In this document: positions 1-9,264 of the stretch, one piece after another | How the letters are laid out: every line of letters begins with the position of its first letter | How positions within the stretch are numbered: position 1 is the first letter of the stretch | Origin: Prorocentrum cordatum | Taxonomy: Eukaryota; Sar; Dinophyceae; Prorocentrales; Prorocentraceae | Direction of reading: 5' to 3' | Assembly (NCBI GenBank): GCA_963575745.1 | Contig: CAUYUJ010014267.1 | Span: 173,426-237,425, forward strand | DNA length: 64,000 nucleotides | Notes under the pieces: generated by a model | What the model was told of the DNA's origin: nothing | What the model saw: only the letters and a program-made list of their open reading frames with translations | Databases searched by the model: none | Translations under genes and position numbers: made by a program

Positions 1-29
1 GTCCTGGGGTGAGTCGTTCGGTCTCCTCG

Positions 30-205
30 TGGGGCCTCTTGGGGGCCTCTTGGAGGCTCTCGGGGCCTCGTGAGGGCCTCTTGGGGGTCTCATGGGAGCC
101 TCTTGGGGGCCTCTTGAGGCGTCTTGGGGCTTCCTGGGGGCGTCTTGGGGGCATCTTGGGAGCCTCTTGGGGCCTCTTGGGGGCCCGTTGGGGGACTCGT
201 CCTTC
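30..205. repeat. GGCCTCTTGGGG minisatellite
   Basis: Degenerate tandem 12-15 bp units of the form GGGGGCCTCTTG. The same unit returns at 3059-3262, 22015-22190 and 22410-22650, and in reverse complement at 34195-34315, so it is a dispersed family. No stop-free frame here looks like a protein. Confidence 0.9.
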
Positions 206-229
206 CTTGTATGATGGTCTCGGGCCCAG

Positions 230-525
230 ACCTTCGGGCCCCTCGTCCTGGCGTGCGTCGATCGGGCCCCTCCTGGTGTGTGAGTCGTTCGGGCTCCTGG
301 TGGTGTGAGTCGTTCGGGCTCCTCGTCCTGGTGTGAGTCGTTCGGGCGCCTCTATGCGTGTGCGTCGCTCGGGCCTCTCCTTGTGTGTGAATCGTTCGGG
401 CCGCCCGTCCTGGTGCTCGCCGCTCGGGCCTCTCCTAGCGTGTGAGTCGTTCGGGCTCCTCGTGGTGTGAATCGTTGGTGCCCTTCGTCCTGGGGTGAGT
501 CGTTCGGCCTCGTCGTGGGTCTCTG
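230..525. repeat. GTGTGAGTCGTTCGGGC minisatellite
   Basis: Tandem units of about 28-30 bp built on GTGTGAGTCGTTCGGGC followed by a variable CTCCTCGTCCTG or CCTCCTTGTGT spacer. The family recurs at 2595-3058, 5335-5455, 5690-6360, 13805-14025, 22195-22410 and, reversed, at 46655-46760. The stretch 526-752 after it shows no gene. Confidence 0.9.
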
Positions 526-752
526 TGGGCCCTTGTGGGCCATTGTGGGCCATTCTCAGCCCTTCTCGGCCATTGGCCAGCAATCTCCCTGTGCGAACGA
601 GCACCGATCGCTGGCGGAGCTTGTCTTCGGTGACGCTGGTTCGTGGGCTGGTTCCTGTTCGCTTGTTCCTGGGCGTTCAGTACTGCAGACTTCAGGGAGT
701 TGTGACAAAAGACGGGGATGCACAAGGGATATGACAGAGACGTAGGTCCTGA

Positions 753-962
753 AGAACGGCATATGAGCTGAAGTATTGGTCGAATAGTGGACGCAGGCAT
801 CGCGCATCTTCTCGGGGCACCACTTGGGTGTGGAAGGCATGTCGTGCGCAAGGATTCGACGCGTCGGATCCCGCGACGTAGACGTGCCAGAGGTGCTCGT
901 ACAGTGCTGCAGAATCGCCAGCAGCTACACTGCAAGGAGTGCGTCGCTGAGAAAGAATGGGT
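753..962 (+). pseudogene. Relic of the Helitron-like gene 3' end
   Basis: This segment aligns by eye with 16218-16480, the C-terminal zinc-ribbon part of the large Helitron-like gene. Shared stretches include GAGCTGAAGTATTGG, TTCTCGGGGCAC and GCAAGGAGTGCGTCGCTGA. About 50 nt in the middle are missing and the frame is not kept. It is a truncated, decayed copy of the last coding part of that element and is not functional. Confidence 0.75.
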
Positions 963-1159
963 GTCCTCTCACAGTTCTCATCCTGCGCCTCTGCCTCGTT
1001 CGATTCCTTTTCAGTTGTGTCCTTGGGATCTCGCTTTTCTTTGGTCTTGGTTTGTTGGCCGGCGCGTGTGAGTGTGCTTTCGGTGATTCGTTTATTCTCG
1101 GTTTTCGTGATGGGCTCTCTTTCGTCTTGGCTCTTTCGGGTTTGGTAGTCGTGCGGGCT

Positions 1160-1427
1160 CTTGGGATTTCCCGACTGCTGTTTCCAGGGAGTCGTGACCA
1201 AGGACGAAGGTTCGCATCGATGTGTGAGAGAGTGTATGTCCGGAAGAACTGTGGCATAATCGAGTCCAAGACATTTCGATTCCCAGTCGGTTGTCCGTCG
1301 CCATTGTGGCCCATCAGAAGTAGGAGATTAGATTCGCATCCGTTCCCCAAGAATCCCTTTGTTGCTGTGAGTTGTCTCCGCCTACCATTTGTGCAGTGAG
1401 CTTCGCTGGGCACAGACGTTCCACTCG
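1160..1427 (+). repeat. Element leader repeat, copy 1
   Basis: Homologous to 3490-3758 and, more weakly, to 6690-6900. Shared blocks include CCAGGGAGTCGTGA, GTTCCCCA, TTGTTGCTGTGAGTTGTCTC and CTACCATTT-TGCAGTGAGCTT. A weaker partial copy of its start lies at 674-760. Each copy sits immediately before an ORF, so it looks like a conserved 5' leader of one element family. Confidence 0.75.
1295..1317 (+). other. Degenerate spliced-leader (DinoSL) relic 1
   Basis: The sequence CCGTCGCCATTGTGGC with CCATCAG after it matches the 22-nt dinoflagellate spliced leader apart from three substitutions and a two-base insertion before the final AG. It lies inside the leader repeat. A genomic spliced leader at the head of an element is the expected mark of a reverse-transcribed, trans-spliced mRNA. 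Confidence 0.6.
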
Positions 1428-1590
1428 ACCTCGCTCGACCCTAACCCTTGGAACTTCTGGGAGTGGCGCTCTAAGACTGGCCGCTCGAAAGCAGCTGGCC
1501 CATCCCGTAGCTCTGCACCCGTTGGTGCCAGAAGCTCTTCCATGCAGAGGTCCGATCCATCAGCATACCGCGGAGACGCATCCTGCTGGA
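1428..1590 (+). pseudogene. Fragment related to the 3759-4499 protein
   Basis: In one frame this segment encodes DPNPWNFWEWRSKTGRS followed by a serine/arginine-rich stretch. It is nearly the same peptide as DPNPWSFWEWRSKTGRS in the protein at 3759-4499, and the DNA aligns from CCCTAACCCTTGGA onward. The frame closes at 1643 while the neighbouring frame stays open to 2238. This is therefore a fragment or a frame-shifted paralogue. Confidence 0.7.
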
Positions 1591-2238
1591 ATGTCGCTTC
1601 CCGCCAACCCTATGCCGCGCTGGGTTCCCATGGCGAACGTTGACTCGACCGCTATGTTCATCGCCTTCATCACCTGGTATCGGCAGCCCTGTTCCCGCCG
1701 CATGTTCTATGCCATGCGCATGGACACGATCATGACGCAGATCGATCACGGAGCTATCGGCCCGGTGACCGACACTGAGTGGGTCGAGGATCATTACGTT
1801 CCTATCAGGAAGGTGCTATGCGATGGTATTTTGCGCAGGCGGTGTCGAGCACATGGTGGGCATTCTATTCTCACGAATGGCTTCATCTTCCGCTGGTTCA
1901 GCCCTTTGTGGGAAAGCCTATACATGACTAACCGGAAGCCGCACCTGAACTCGCGGGTTCCCGCGGACGGCTGTGAGCACCGTGATCCAGCCGACGGTGC
2001 ACGCTCTCGTGGCAATGTTGCGCGTGACCAGTATGGGACTTGCTTGGGTCCGCGGAGCAGGTGGGCGCAGGTGGCCGCTATCATGGGCACCGAGCCACCT
2101 GACGGAGTGGGCTCTGCATCGGATGTTGCGGTGGACATGGCATTGGACCCTATTACGGATCACGTAACCGCCTCTGCGCTGAAAGAGGCTCTGGATCCAA
2201 TCTGTGAGCAAGCGGACGCGGACGACTCGCAGCTCTGA
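1591..2238 (+). CDS. Hypothetical protein (possible fragment)
   Basis: An open frame of 215 codons from an ATG at 1591. The frame is open upstream to 1372, but that part is an out-of-frame reading of the relic peptide before it. The product is not low-complexity: it has an aromatic and methionine-rich N-terminal half (YRQPCSRRMFYAMRMD, then GFIFRWFSPLWESLYM) and an acidic C-terminus. I recognise no family. It sits where the fragment of the 3759-4499 paralogue breaks off, so it may be the shifted continuation of that protein or an unrelated joined piece. No spliced-leader acceptor or intron could be placed with confidence. Confidence 0.35.
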   Translation: MSLPANPMPRWVPMANVDSTAMFIAFITWYRQPCSRRMFYAMRMDTIMTQIDHGAIGPVTDTEWVEDHYVPIRKVLCDGILRRRCRAHGGHSILTNGFIFRWFSPLWESLYMTNRKPHLNSRVPADGCEHRDPADGARSRGNVARDQYGTCLGPRSRWAQVAAIMGTEPPDGVGSASDVAVDMALDPITDHVTASALKEALDPICEQADADDSQL

Positions 2239-2385
2239 TCGCTCCACCTCAGTATCAGTCAGGGCTATTGGTAGCTTCGCGTGCAGTTTTTTGTGCGCGT
2301 GTCCCAGAGACGCGTGCTTCTATGCTACATTCGTGCCTGGTCTCATGAGCCATGTGCGTTCTCTGGGTGCCGCAGCTTCCTTTGA

Positions 2386-2592
2386 TTAGGCAGAGCTGGA
2401 CTATGTCCGACCGTGTCAATCGGCAAGCCTGATCAATTTAGTATCTCGTGCCGCGTGCGCACTGCAGGACTAGTGGGGAAAGATCGCTGGGTCGTCGACG
2501 CCGTCGTCCATAGAAGTGTCGTCGTTGAAGTCATCGTTGCCATCGTGAGCATGGATCTTGTCGTCGTCGTCGACGTCGCCGCCAGTCTCTGT
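2386..2592. repeat. Segmental duplicate of 5150-5325
   Basis: A shared block containing GCAAGCCTGATCA, TCGTGCCGCGTGCGCACTGC and CGCTGGGTCGTCGACGCC, ending in a GTCGTCGTCGAC run. In the copy at 5 kb it directly follows the block homologous to 3285-3420. Here the two blocks are apart and in reverse order, so the region has been shuffled. Confidence 0.8.
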
Positions 2593-2594
2593 CA

Positions 2595-3058
2595 GTCGTT
2601 TCGGTGCTCGTGGTGTGAGTCGTTGGGACCCTTCGTCATTCGTGGTAAGAGTATGTCGGGCCCCTCCTTGCGCGTGGGTGGTTCGGGGTTCCCTTGGGTT
2701 GGTCCTTCGGGCCTCTCGCTCTGGAATGAGTCGTTCAGGCTTCTCCTTGTGTGACTCCTTCGGGTGCCTCATTATGTGTGAATCGTTCGGGCTCCTCGTG
2801 GTATGAGCCCCCTCCTTGTGTGTGAGTCGGTCGGCCCCCTCTTCCTCGTGTAACTCGTTCGGGCTTCCCGTGGTGTGAGTAGCTGGGGGCCCGCGTCGTG
2901 GGGTGAATCGTTCGGGCTCCTCGTGGTCTGAGTAGTTCGGGCGCCTCGTCCTGGTGTGAGTCGTTCGGGCCCCTCCTTGTGGTGTGAGTCGTTCGGGCTC
3001 TTCGTGGTGTGACTCGTTGGGGCTCCTCGTCCTGGTGTGCATCGTTCGGGCTCCTCGT
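2595..3058. repeat. GTGTGAGTCGTTCGGGC minisatellite
   Basis: About sixteen degenerate units of the GTGTGAGTCGTTCGGGC family in + orientation. They run straight into the GGCCTCTTGGGG array, the same order as at 22.2-22.65 kb. Confidence 0.9.
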
Positions 3059-3262
3059 GAAGCCTCTTGGAGACCTCTTGGGGCCTCTTGGGGCCTGTTG
3101 GGGGTCTCTTGGGGGCCTCTTGGGGGCCTCTTTGGGGCTTCTTTGGGTCTCTTGGCGCTTCTTGGGGGCTCTTGGGGGCCTCTTGGGAGCCGCTTGGGGC
3201 CTCTTGGGGGCCTCTTGGGGGCCTCTCGGAGACCTCTTGGGAGCCTCCTGGGGGTCTATTGG
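3059..3262. repeat. GGCCTCTTGGGG minisatellite
   Basis: About fifteen 12-15 bp units, mostly GGGGGCCTCTTG with scattered substitutions. The array stops at 3262, just before a block shared with 5 kb. Confidence 0.9.
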
Positions 3263-3284
3263 GGTCAGGTCGAAGACGCGAACA

Positions 3285-3420
3285 CTATGTGTTCCGTGAT
3301 TCCTCAGATCTGCTCGAGGGGACCGATCTGAGAGGCGGTTTCCCCGGCTGCTCATTTTTCACCTCTCCTGTCTAAGTTGCCGCCTGGTGCTCGCGCCCGA
3401 CATAATGAGCGAACCTGCCT
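3285..3420. repeat. Segmental duplicate of 5027-5160
   Basis: Shared sequence includes GTTCCGTGA, TTCAGATCTG and GGGGACCGATCTG, followed by a pyrimidine-rich patch and GCCGCCTG. No coding frame is conserved between the copies. Confidence 0.75.
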
Positions 3421-3489
3421 TTGAGGTGCAGCCCAAAGCTGCGAGCCTGAGCAGAATGGCACCTTGTGCTGCGCGCACTGGACATTTCC

Positions 3490-3758
3490 CGGCCGCTGAT
3501 TCCAGGGAGTCGTGATCAGAGACGGAGGTCGCAAGGATGTGCGAGAGAGGCTTGTGTCCAAAGGAACTGTGCCATAATCGTGTCCAAGGCATTGCGATTC
3601 CCTGCCGGTTGTCCGCAGCCGTTGCGGCTCATCAGAGGTAGGAGATCATTCCTGCATCCGTTCCCCAGGAATCTCCTTGTTGCTGTGAGTTGTCTCTGCC
3701 TACCATTTCTGCAGTGAGCTTAGCTCGGCGCAGACGTACTCACTCGACCTCGCGCGCG
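3490..3758 (+). repeat. Element leader repeat, copy 2
   Basis: Second full copy of the leader found at 1160-1427, ending at the ATG of the 246-aa ORF. It contains TTGTTGCTGTGAGTTGTCTC, CTGCAGTGAGCTTAGCTC and the second spliced-leader relic. Confidence 0.75.
3613..3635 (+). other. Degenerate spliced-leader (DinoSL) relic 2
   Basis: CCGCAGCCGTTGCGGCTCA followed by TCAG. It has the spliced-leader layout with four substitutions and the same two-base insertion before the final AG that copy 1 has. This shows the two leaders descend from one copy. Confidence 0.55.
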
Positions 3759-4499
3759 ATGGCTACTCGTAGTGGCGAAGAACTGCGGAGTGATTGGGAT
3801 CGTGCTTTCCGTCGTGCACGCCGCGGCCCCCCTCTTCGCAGCCGCCCCGATGATCGCATGCGCTCCCAGGACGAGAAACCCGACGTAGATGACGTGCTGG
3901 CTCATGAACTACACCTATGGAAAGAGGACCCTAACCCTTGGAGTTTCTGGGAGTGGCGCTCTAAGACTGGGCGTTCGAAAACAGCTGGCGCATCCCGCAG
4001 CTCTGCGCCTGCTGGCGCAGAGGGCTCTTCTCCGCGGAGGGGCCGATCCACCAGCATACCGCGGAGAGGCATCCAGAGCAGGGCGCGCAATCGCAGCCGC
4101 AGCAAGAGCATCCCGAGGGCACGTGGATATCCGTTGGCGGGTCGGCCGCGTTGCAGGACGCATACGATGTACCCAGACAAGCCCCATGAGCGCCTCAGCA
4201 ACACCAAGAGCGTGACGAGACGTGAGCAAGAAGCTCGGACACTCCACCAGCAACAGGCTCTTGACGAAATGTCCGAGGTTTCCACCGATCGGGCTGATGA
4301 CGTGGACGACGCGCAGGTCCGCAGAGATAGCAGCTCGGCCCCCGCATCTGGTCCTGCACCTACCAGGGAAGCGAGCCACGCGTTCCTGGACGCTCGCATG
4401 ACTTTGTTGGAGGAACACGTACGGCAGTGGGCTCTGATAGTATATGCACTGTATTGCACAACTGCAGAATGTACTATTTTCCATTATGATTCTGGGTAG
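3759..4499 (+). CDS. Hypothetical element-associated protein
   Basis: An ORF of 246 codons. The ATG at 3759 (start MATRSGEELRSDWDRAFRR) was chosen over the open codons upstream because those lie in the conserved leader. Layout: a charged N-terminus; an aromatic motif DPNPWSFWEWRSKTGRS near residue 65; an arginine/serine-rich middle (about residues 75-125) with SR and RS dipeptides; a polar linker; and a C-terminus ending in TLLEEHVRQWALIVYALYC and HYDSG. That same C-terminal peptide occurs twice more, at 17231-17360 and 17879-18005, downstream of the Helitron-like gene. Its leader is also shared with that gene. It may be an accessory protein of the same family or of a non-autonomous derivative. 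No known domain is recognised. Confidence 0.5.
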   Translation: MATRSGEELRSDWDRAFRRARRGPPLRSRPDDRMRSQDEKPDVDDVLAHELHLWKEDPNPWSFWEWRSKTGRSKTAGASRSSAPAGAEGSSPRRGRSTSIPRRGIQSRARNRSRSKSIPRARGYPLAGRPRCRTHTMYPDKPHERLSNTKSVTRREQEARTLHQQQALDEMSEVSTDRADDVDDAQVRRDSSSAPASGPAPTREASHAFLDARMTLLEEHVRQWALIVYALYCTTAECTIFHYDSG

Positions 4500-4860
4500 A
4501 GCGAGTTGGGAAATGGGATGTTGCTTCAACTTGACATCCGTTGGTCAGTTCTTCAATGCAGGTTTCTATAATCTATACTGGTGCCGCTTATTCTGCTCAG
4601 GCGATGCTGCTGATTACTGTACTCGCCGTTTTTGCCTCTGACCCTTGGAGATTGCTAGGTTTCTTCGGGTGTGCGGCAGTGGGCTGCGATGGTGCATGCT
4701 CTCACGTCCAGCACTGGGATTACCTTATGATTCGCCGCTGCATCAGTACTGGGTGATGTCGCTACCTTGCCGCACCGGGAGATAGGCAGTATTATCGACG
4801 GTGTGGCCGCTACCACGGTGCAGTGGATTCCTTCGGTGACCCCCTCCTGTTGTGAGTTGT
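4500..4860 (+). repeat. 3' flank shared with 17361-18350
   Basis: No gene. The segment aligns with the flank downstream of the Helitron-like gene. Shared strings include GGGATGTTGC, CTGTACTCGCCG, CGCTGCATCAGTA and GTGGCCGCTACCACGGTGCA. It looks like a conserved 3' untranslated or terminal region of the element family. Confidence 0.75.
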
Positions 4861-4908
4861 TCGGGTCCCCTCTCCTGGACAGATTCGTTCTAGCCTCTCC
4901 TCGATGAG

Positions 4909-4940
4909 TGAGTCGTTCGGCGAGGGGCCTGAACGACTCA
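4909..4940. repeat. Minisatellite inversion hairpin, copy 1
   Basis: The arms TGAGTCGTTC (4909-4918) and GAACGACTCA (4931-4940) face each other across a 12-nt loop. Upstream the minisatellite runs in one orientation, downstream in the other. The matching structure downstream of the Helitron-like gene is at 18417-18454. Confidence 0.75.
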
Positions 4941-5026
4941 TACAAGGAAGAACTCGAACGACTCGCCCCAGGGTGAGGAGCCCCAATTACTCACACCACC
5001 TGAAGTCTGGCCCAGCACGTGCACTC

Positions 5027-5325
5027 TCTGAGTTCCGTGAGTCTTCAGATCTGGTCAAGGGGACCGATCTGGGAGGCGAGTTTCTCCTTCTGTTTCTCTT
5101 CTACCTCTCCCTCCGAACCTGCCGCCTGCCGCCAGCGCCCGACTTCATGGGCGAGCCTGATCAGTTTAGTATTTCGTGCCGCGTGCGCACTGCAGGACAG
5201 GTCGGGGGAGATCGCTGGGTCGTCGACGCCGTCGTCCATGGAATTGTCGTGTCCGAAGTCATCGTTGTCATCGTGAGCATGGATATTGTCGTCGTCGTCG
5301 ACGTCGCCGCCAGCATCTGCGACTC
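5027..5325. repeat. Duplicates of 3285-3420 and 2386-2592, joined
   Basis: Two blocks that lie apart at 2.4 and 3.3 kb are contiguous here. No gene is seen. A minus-strand reading of the GTC-rich part gives only aspartate runs. Confidence 0.75.
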
Positions 5326-5689
5326 GTTGTGACCTCTCGTCCTTCGTGGTATGAGTCTTTCGGGCCCTTCCTTGTGCGTGAGTGGTTCGGGCTTCCCTTG
5401 GGTCGGTCGTTTGGGCCTCTCGTTCTGGAGTGAGTCGTTGAGGCTGGTCCTTGTGTTACAGCAATCCTAAGAAACATTATGCGTAATCTCCAAGCACTAG
5501 TAAGCATGATGCCAACCGAGCTGCTGGCCCGAGCCCTTCCCCCCTGCACTGCCCAGGGTGGATCTGCCTTCGTCGATCTCATGTCGACGTTGCTCTGTGC
5601 TGTGCGGAGGCCTGTCGAGAAGAACCAGGGACATTCGAACTGCATAGGAGCGCAAGACAGAGCTAATGCAGGAGTTCGGTGTTCTGTGC

Positions 5690-6360
5690 GTCGCAGATAT
5701 GTGAATCGTTCGTTCCTCGTGGTGTGCATCGTTGGGGCCCTTCGTCCTTCATGGTGTGAGTCCTTCGGCCTCCTCCTTGTGTGTGAGTCGTTCAGGCTCC
5801 TCGTGATGTGAGTCGTTCGGGCCCCTCGTCCTGGTGCGCGTCGTTCGGGCCCCTCCTTGTGTGTGAATAGTTCCGTCTCCTCGTGGTGTGCGTCGTTGGG
5901 GCCTCTCGTCCTTCGTGCTGGAAGTGCTTCGGGCACTTCCTTGTGTGCGAGTCGTTCGGGCTCCTCGTGGTGTGAGTCGTTCCGGCCCCTCGTCCTGGTG
6001 TGACTCGTTCGGGCTCCTCCTTGTGTGGGAGTCGTTCGGGATCCTCGTGGTGTGAATGGTTGGGCCCCTCGTCCTGGTGTGAGTCGTTCGGGCTCCGCCT
6101 GGTGTGTGAATAGGTTGGGCTCCTCGCTGTGTGAGTCGTTCGGGCTCCTGGCCCTGGTGTGAGTCGCTCTGACGCCTCCTTGCGTGCGAGCTGTTCGGGC
6201 TGCTCGTGGTGTGAGTCGTTCGGGGTCTCTCGTCCTGGTGGAGTCGTTCGGGCTGTCGTCCTGGGGTGAGTCGTTCGGGCCCCTCCCAGTGTGTGAGTTG
6301 TTGGGGCTCTCTGCGGTGTGAATCGTGGGGGCCTTTCGTTCTGGTGTGAGTCGTTAAGGC
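5690..6360. repeat. GTGTGAGTCGTTCGGGC minisatellite, longest array
   Basis: About 670 bp with some 23 units of 28-30 bp in + orientation, more diverged toward the right end. Long minus-strand frames through it give repeated GPNDSHQDEGPERLTP-like peptides. These are artefacts of a stop-free repeat. The stretch 6361-6690 after it holds no recognisable gene. Confidence 0.9.
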
Positions 6361-6771
6361 GTCTCCTTGCATGTGTGTTGTGGAGCGCTGTACCTGCGCG
6401 TCGTGGACGTTGCTGCGATGGCAAGGTCTTGTAACCCCGCTAGCGGTCCCCCAAGGGTCGCCATGCAGACGAGATTTGCGCGAGAAGGAGCGTCTCTCTG
6501 CCCGCCCTCCACAAACATGAAGAGACGTTTGCCATATCCACCCTCCACAGGTGACTCCGTGCATTGGAATTCAAATGCGTGGTAACCGCGTGGTATGTGG
6601 AGGTAATGAGCATAGCTCTCCTAGTCGTACTGAATGCATACTGAACACTATGCGTTATTCCTGGTAGTCGAGACTAGGGACTGGGCTCCACAGGGGAGTG
6701 TGCTAACAGTTAGGGTCCAGAAGGATTTTGCCGTCAGAGGGTAGAAGGCGTTACGATTCAGTCGCGATTTT

Positions 6772-6792
6772 CCGTAGACATTGTGGCGCAAG
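6772..6792 (+). other. Degenerate spliced-leader (DinoSL) relic 3
   Basis: CCGTAGACATTGTGGCGCA followed by AG matches the dinoflagellate spliced leader with three substitutions and no gap, the best of the three copies. It lies 150 nt before the first codon of the Helitron-like gene, within sequence homologous to the leader repeats at 1.2 and 3.5 kb. It fits an mRNA-derived origin for this copy. Confidence 0.7.
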
Positions 6793-6941
6793 TCAGGTTG
6801 GCCCAAGCTAGTCTCGACCAGTGCCCATCCATCTGCTTGAGGCTCTACTGTGAGCTCCGCGTATCACTTGTGCAGTGAGTTTAGCTCCGCACGGACGCTA
6901 TTCTTCCCAATGCCTGAGGGCGTGCAGCAGAGTTCACAGAG

Positions 6942-8013
6942 ATGCCAGTCGTGGACTTACGTGAGGTTTACGCGCCCTTGCCCCGAGCGGTGCGAGAATT
7001 GCAGGGGATGCTGATGGAGACGATGCCTACAGCTGGAGACGGTGCGTGCGCCATTCATTCTGTGTGGGGCGAGTGGGAGATGGGTGAGCTGGTCAAGCGC
7101 GACGCTCGCTCGTTTCTCCGCGAAGCATTCGGTCCTACCGCTGACATCGTCAAATCGAGGCTGTCGTCCGAGGAGCTGCTGGGCGACATGGAATGGGCAC
7201 TCTGGGATTTGATCCAACCCTTTGCGAAGCAGCCCAACCCCTTCGGTGCCTCGCTGCACGCTGGAGATAACGAAGGTGAGCACGTGTGGCACTGCCTTCA
7301 GCAATCCCATTTCGACGTGGCTCAGCGCTGCGTTGAGGCATGCCGGGATGAAGTATATAAGTTCGAAGTGCACAGGGAGTGTAAAACAAGGATAATGCAA
7401 GAGTTTGGTTCTCTCTGCGTCGAAGAATTTGAGGATGTTTTCATAATGCCGTTGATGCGATCCTTGGGCTTGTTGGATAAGTACACGGCAGAAGCATCTG
7501 ATGAGTTCTGTGGAAGACGCTGCCTGAGCAAGTATGAAGCGCTGTTCGCAGGAACCCCTGGCGCTCGAGAGTGGCACAGAAGTGTCGTTGAGGATGCATG
7601 CCTTCAGAACTCATTCGATTTGATTTTTCAGTAAGATCCACGACGTGGTTGACGGCCTCGATTACGACAGTGGCGTCGACCTGGAACCGATAACGGCTTT
7701 CGCAGAGTCTGTCGACAAGGCCAGGGAATGCAACTACCAATCTGCTGGCTTGCCCGCCAATTTCTTCAATGCCGTGTACCCTGCTTATCTGGAAGCCATG
7801 AGTACGTGCGCAGATTATCATCTCAGCGATATCGAGCTGCTTGCGCTGGCGCGTTGCAAGAGGCAGAATGTAGCTATTTTCGTACACTGCTCTTCGAGGC
7901 ACGCGTTGACATACGCACGTTCGCACGTCGGAGACCCGAGCCTGCCAGTGGTGGCCACGTCCCTTCGAGATAACGGCGGACAGGGTGCCGTCCGAACACA
8001 TTTCGAGCGGCTG
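6942..8013 (+). other. OTU-type cysteine protease domain of the Helitron-like gene
   Basis: The N-terminal catalytic loop GDGACAIHSVWGE sits at 7035-7073, with the candidate Cys codon at 7047-7049 after the OTU-typical Asp-Gly. The C-terminal half is in the next frame. It has the aliphatic helix DYHLSDIELLALARC (about 7815-7860), the strand VAIFVHC, and THFERL with the candidate catalytic His at 7999-8001. The frame breaks between the halves near 7630. OTU peptidases remove ubiquitin in other settings, and their role in Helitrons is not established. Confidence 0.75.
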
Positions 8014-9264
8014 CGGGTATGCCCGCAAGAGCAGTTGCCTGAAAGGGGAAGAAGCCCGCGCGGCGATGGCTCCACTGGAGATGATGGGCACAGAGAGGCG
8101 AAGCGCCTGAGAACCCAGAGTGACAGAGCCCCGGCAGGGCCCCCCGCCGAAGAGAGGAACGGTGGAGACGGGAACGATAGAGCGTCGGGGCAAGTGACGC
8201 GGCAGGATGATGGGAGTGCCGTGGCCAAGCGAGCCAAGACAAGGGAGGAGGTCAAGCGAGAGCAGCAGGGTCAGAGTAACGAGTGCGCCCCGCTGCCGCC
8301 GCCGCCGTCTGGGGCGCGCGCTGGGCGGCGCGGCATTGGCGGAAGCTCTGGATTGCAACTGAAGCAGGCTTTCGAGACTCATAGTGGATGTGACGCTTTT
8401 TGCGACGATCACGTCAATGCTGCGGCAAGCCAGGGCGCAGCCTCGGCAATGCCAGCTGTCGCCGCGAGGGATGGAGGTCAGTGCGTCACGGACATGCTCG
8501 ATTTCTTGGGGTTCCAGCTCCCAGGCAAGGCAGGAACGCTGGCGGTCGAGGCAACTGTCAAAGACCAAGGCTTCGCTTCGGAGTCAAGCGAAGGTGCCGG
8601 CGAGGAGTCTGAAAGCGAAGGGGGCGACGGCGTGGAGGAGCAATATTTTGCAGTTCGCGCCAATGCTGAGCAGGTGGGTGGAGTGCCCGTAGAAATGGAT
8701 GCGATTGATGGCCGCTGCCGAGAACTACGTAAACTCATGCGAGAACGGCCCACGTTGCCGCTGAGAGGTGACGGCGCTAGCTTGACAGTGGCCGACCTGG
8801 AAACTGGAGTGAAGTTGCCGTTGTACTCGTGCCCCTTCCAGGACACCCAGAGCGGCTCTTGCCGTTTTCACACAAATGACCGAGCAGTTTTCCTGCATCA
8901 TATTGCTGGGGGCGCCATGGATCGCACGCATGCCAGTAAGATACGTGAGATTTGTAAGAACGACATTCCTTGGATGACGAATTTGGACTACGCGTGCGGG
9001 GCCATGGCTGTAGCCGAACGGGAGCGGTGGCCAATGCTGGGTCTGTCGACAACTCGGCGAGCCCTGAACCTGCTCGCTCTGCGGTACAACGACGAGACGA
9101 CTAGATGTCTGGCCTGTTTCATATGCGGCCAACTTCGCACGACCTGCGCAGGGTACCCGCCAGTAGATGTGCGCGGCGTGCTGCACGGTGTGGAGTACTA
9201 TGTTGGTGTATTACCTGGAGGCCCCGCATGGCAATCTCATCGACGCGCCGCTCGGCAAGCCTGA
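8014..9264 (+). other. Linker and Cys/His cluster of the Helitron-like gene
   Basis: Residues after the OTU domain form a low-complexity acidic/basic linker (about 8040-8700). A compact Cys/His region follows: SCPFQDTQSGSCRFHTND then HHIAGGAMDRTHA (about 8830-8930). It has the spacing of a zinc finger. Near 9110 comes CLACFICGQLRTTC, a second Cys cluster. These may bind DNA or metal. The frame ends at 9264, but the sense moves to another frame near 9220. Confidence 0.5.

Noticed and set aside
5268-6564. Overlapping frames with repeated RGPNDSHQDEGPERLTP
   Set aside because: Translation of the GTGTGAGTCGTTCGGGC minisatellite in reverse.
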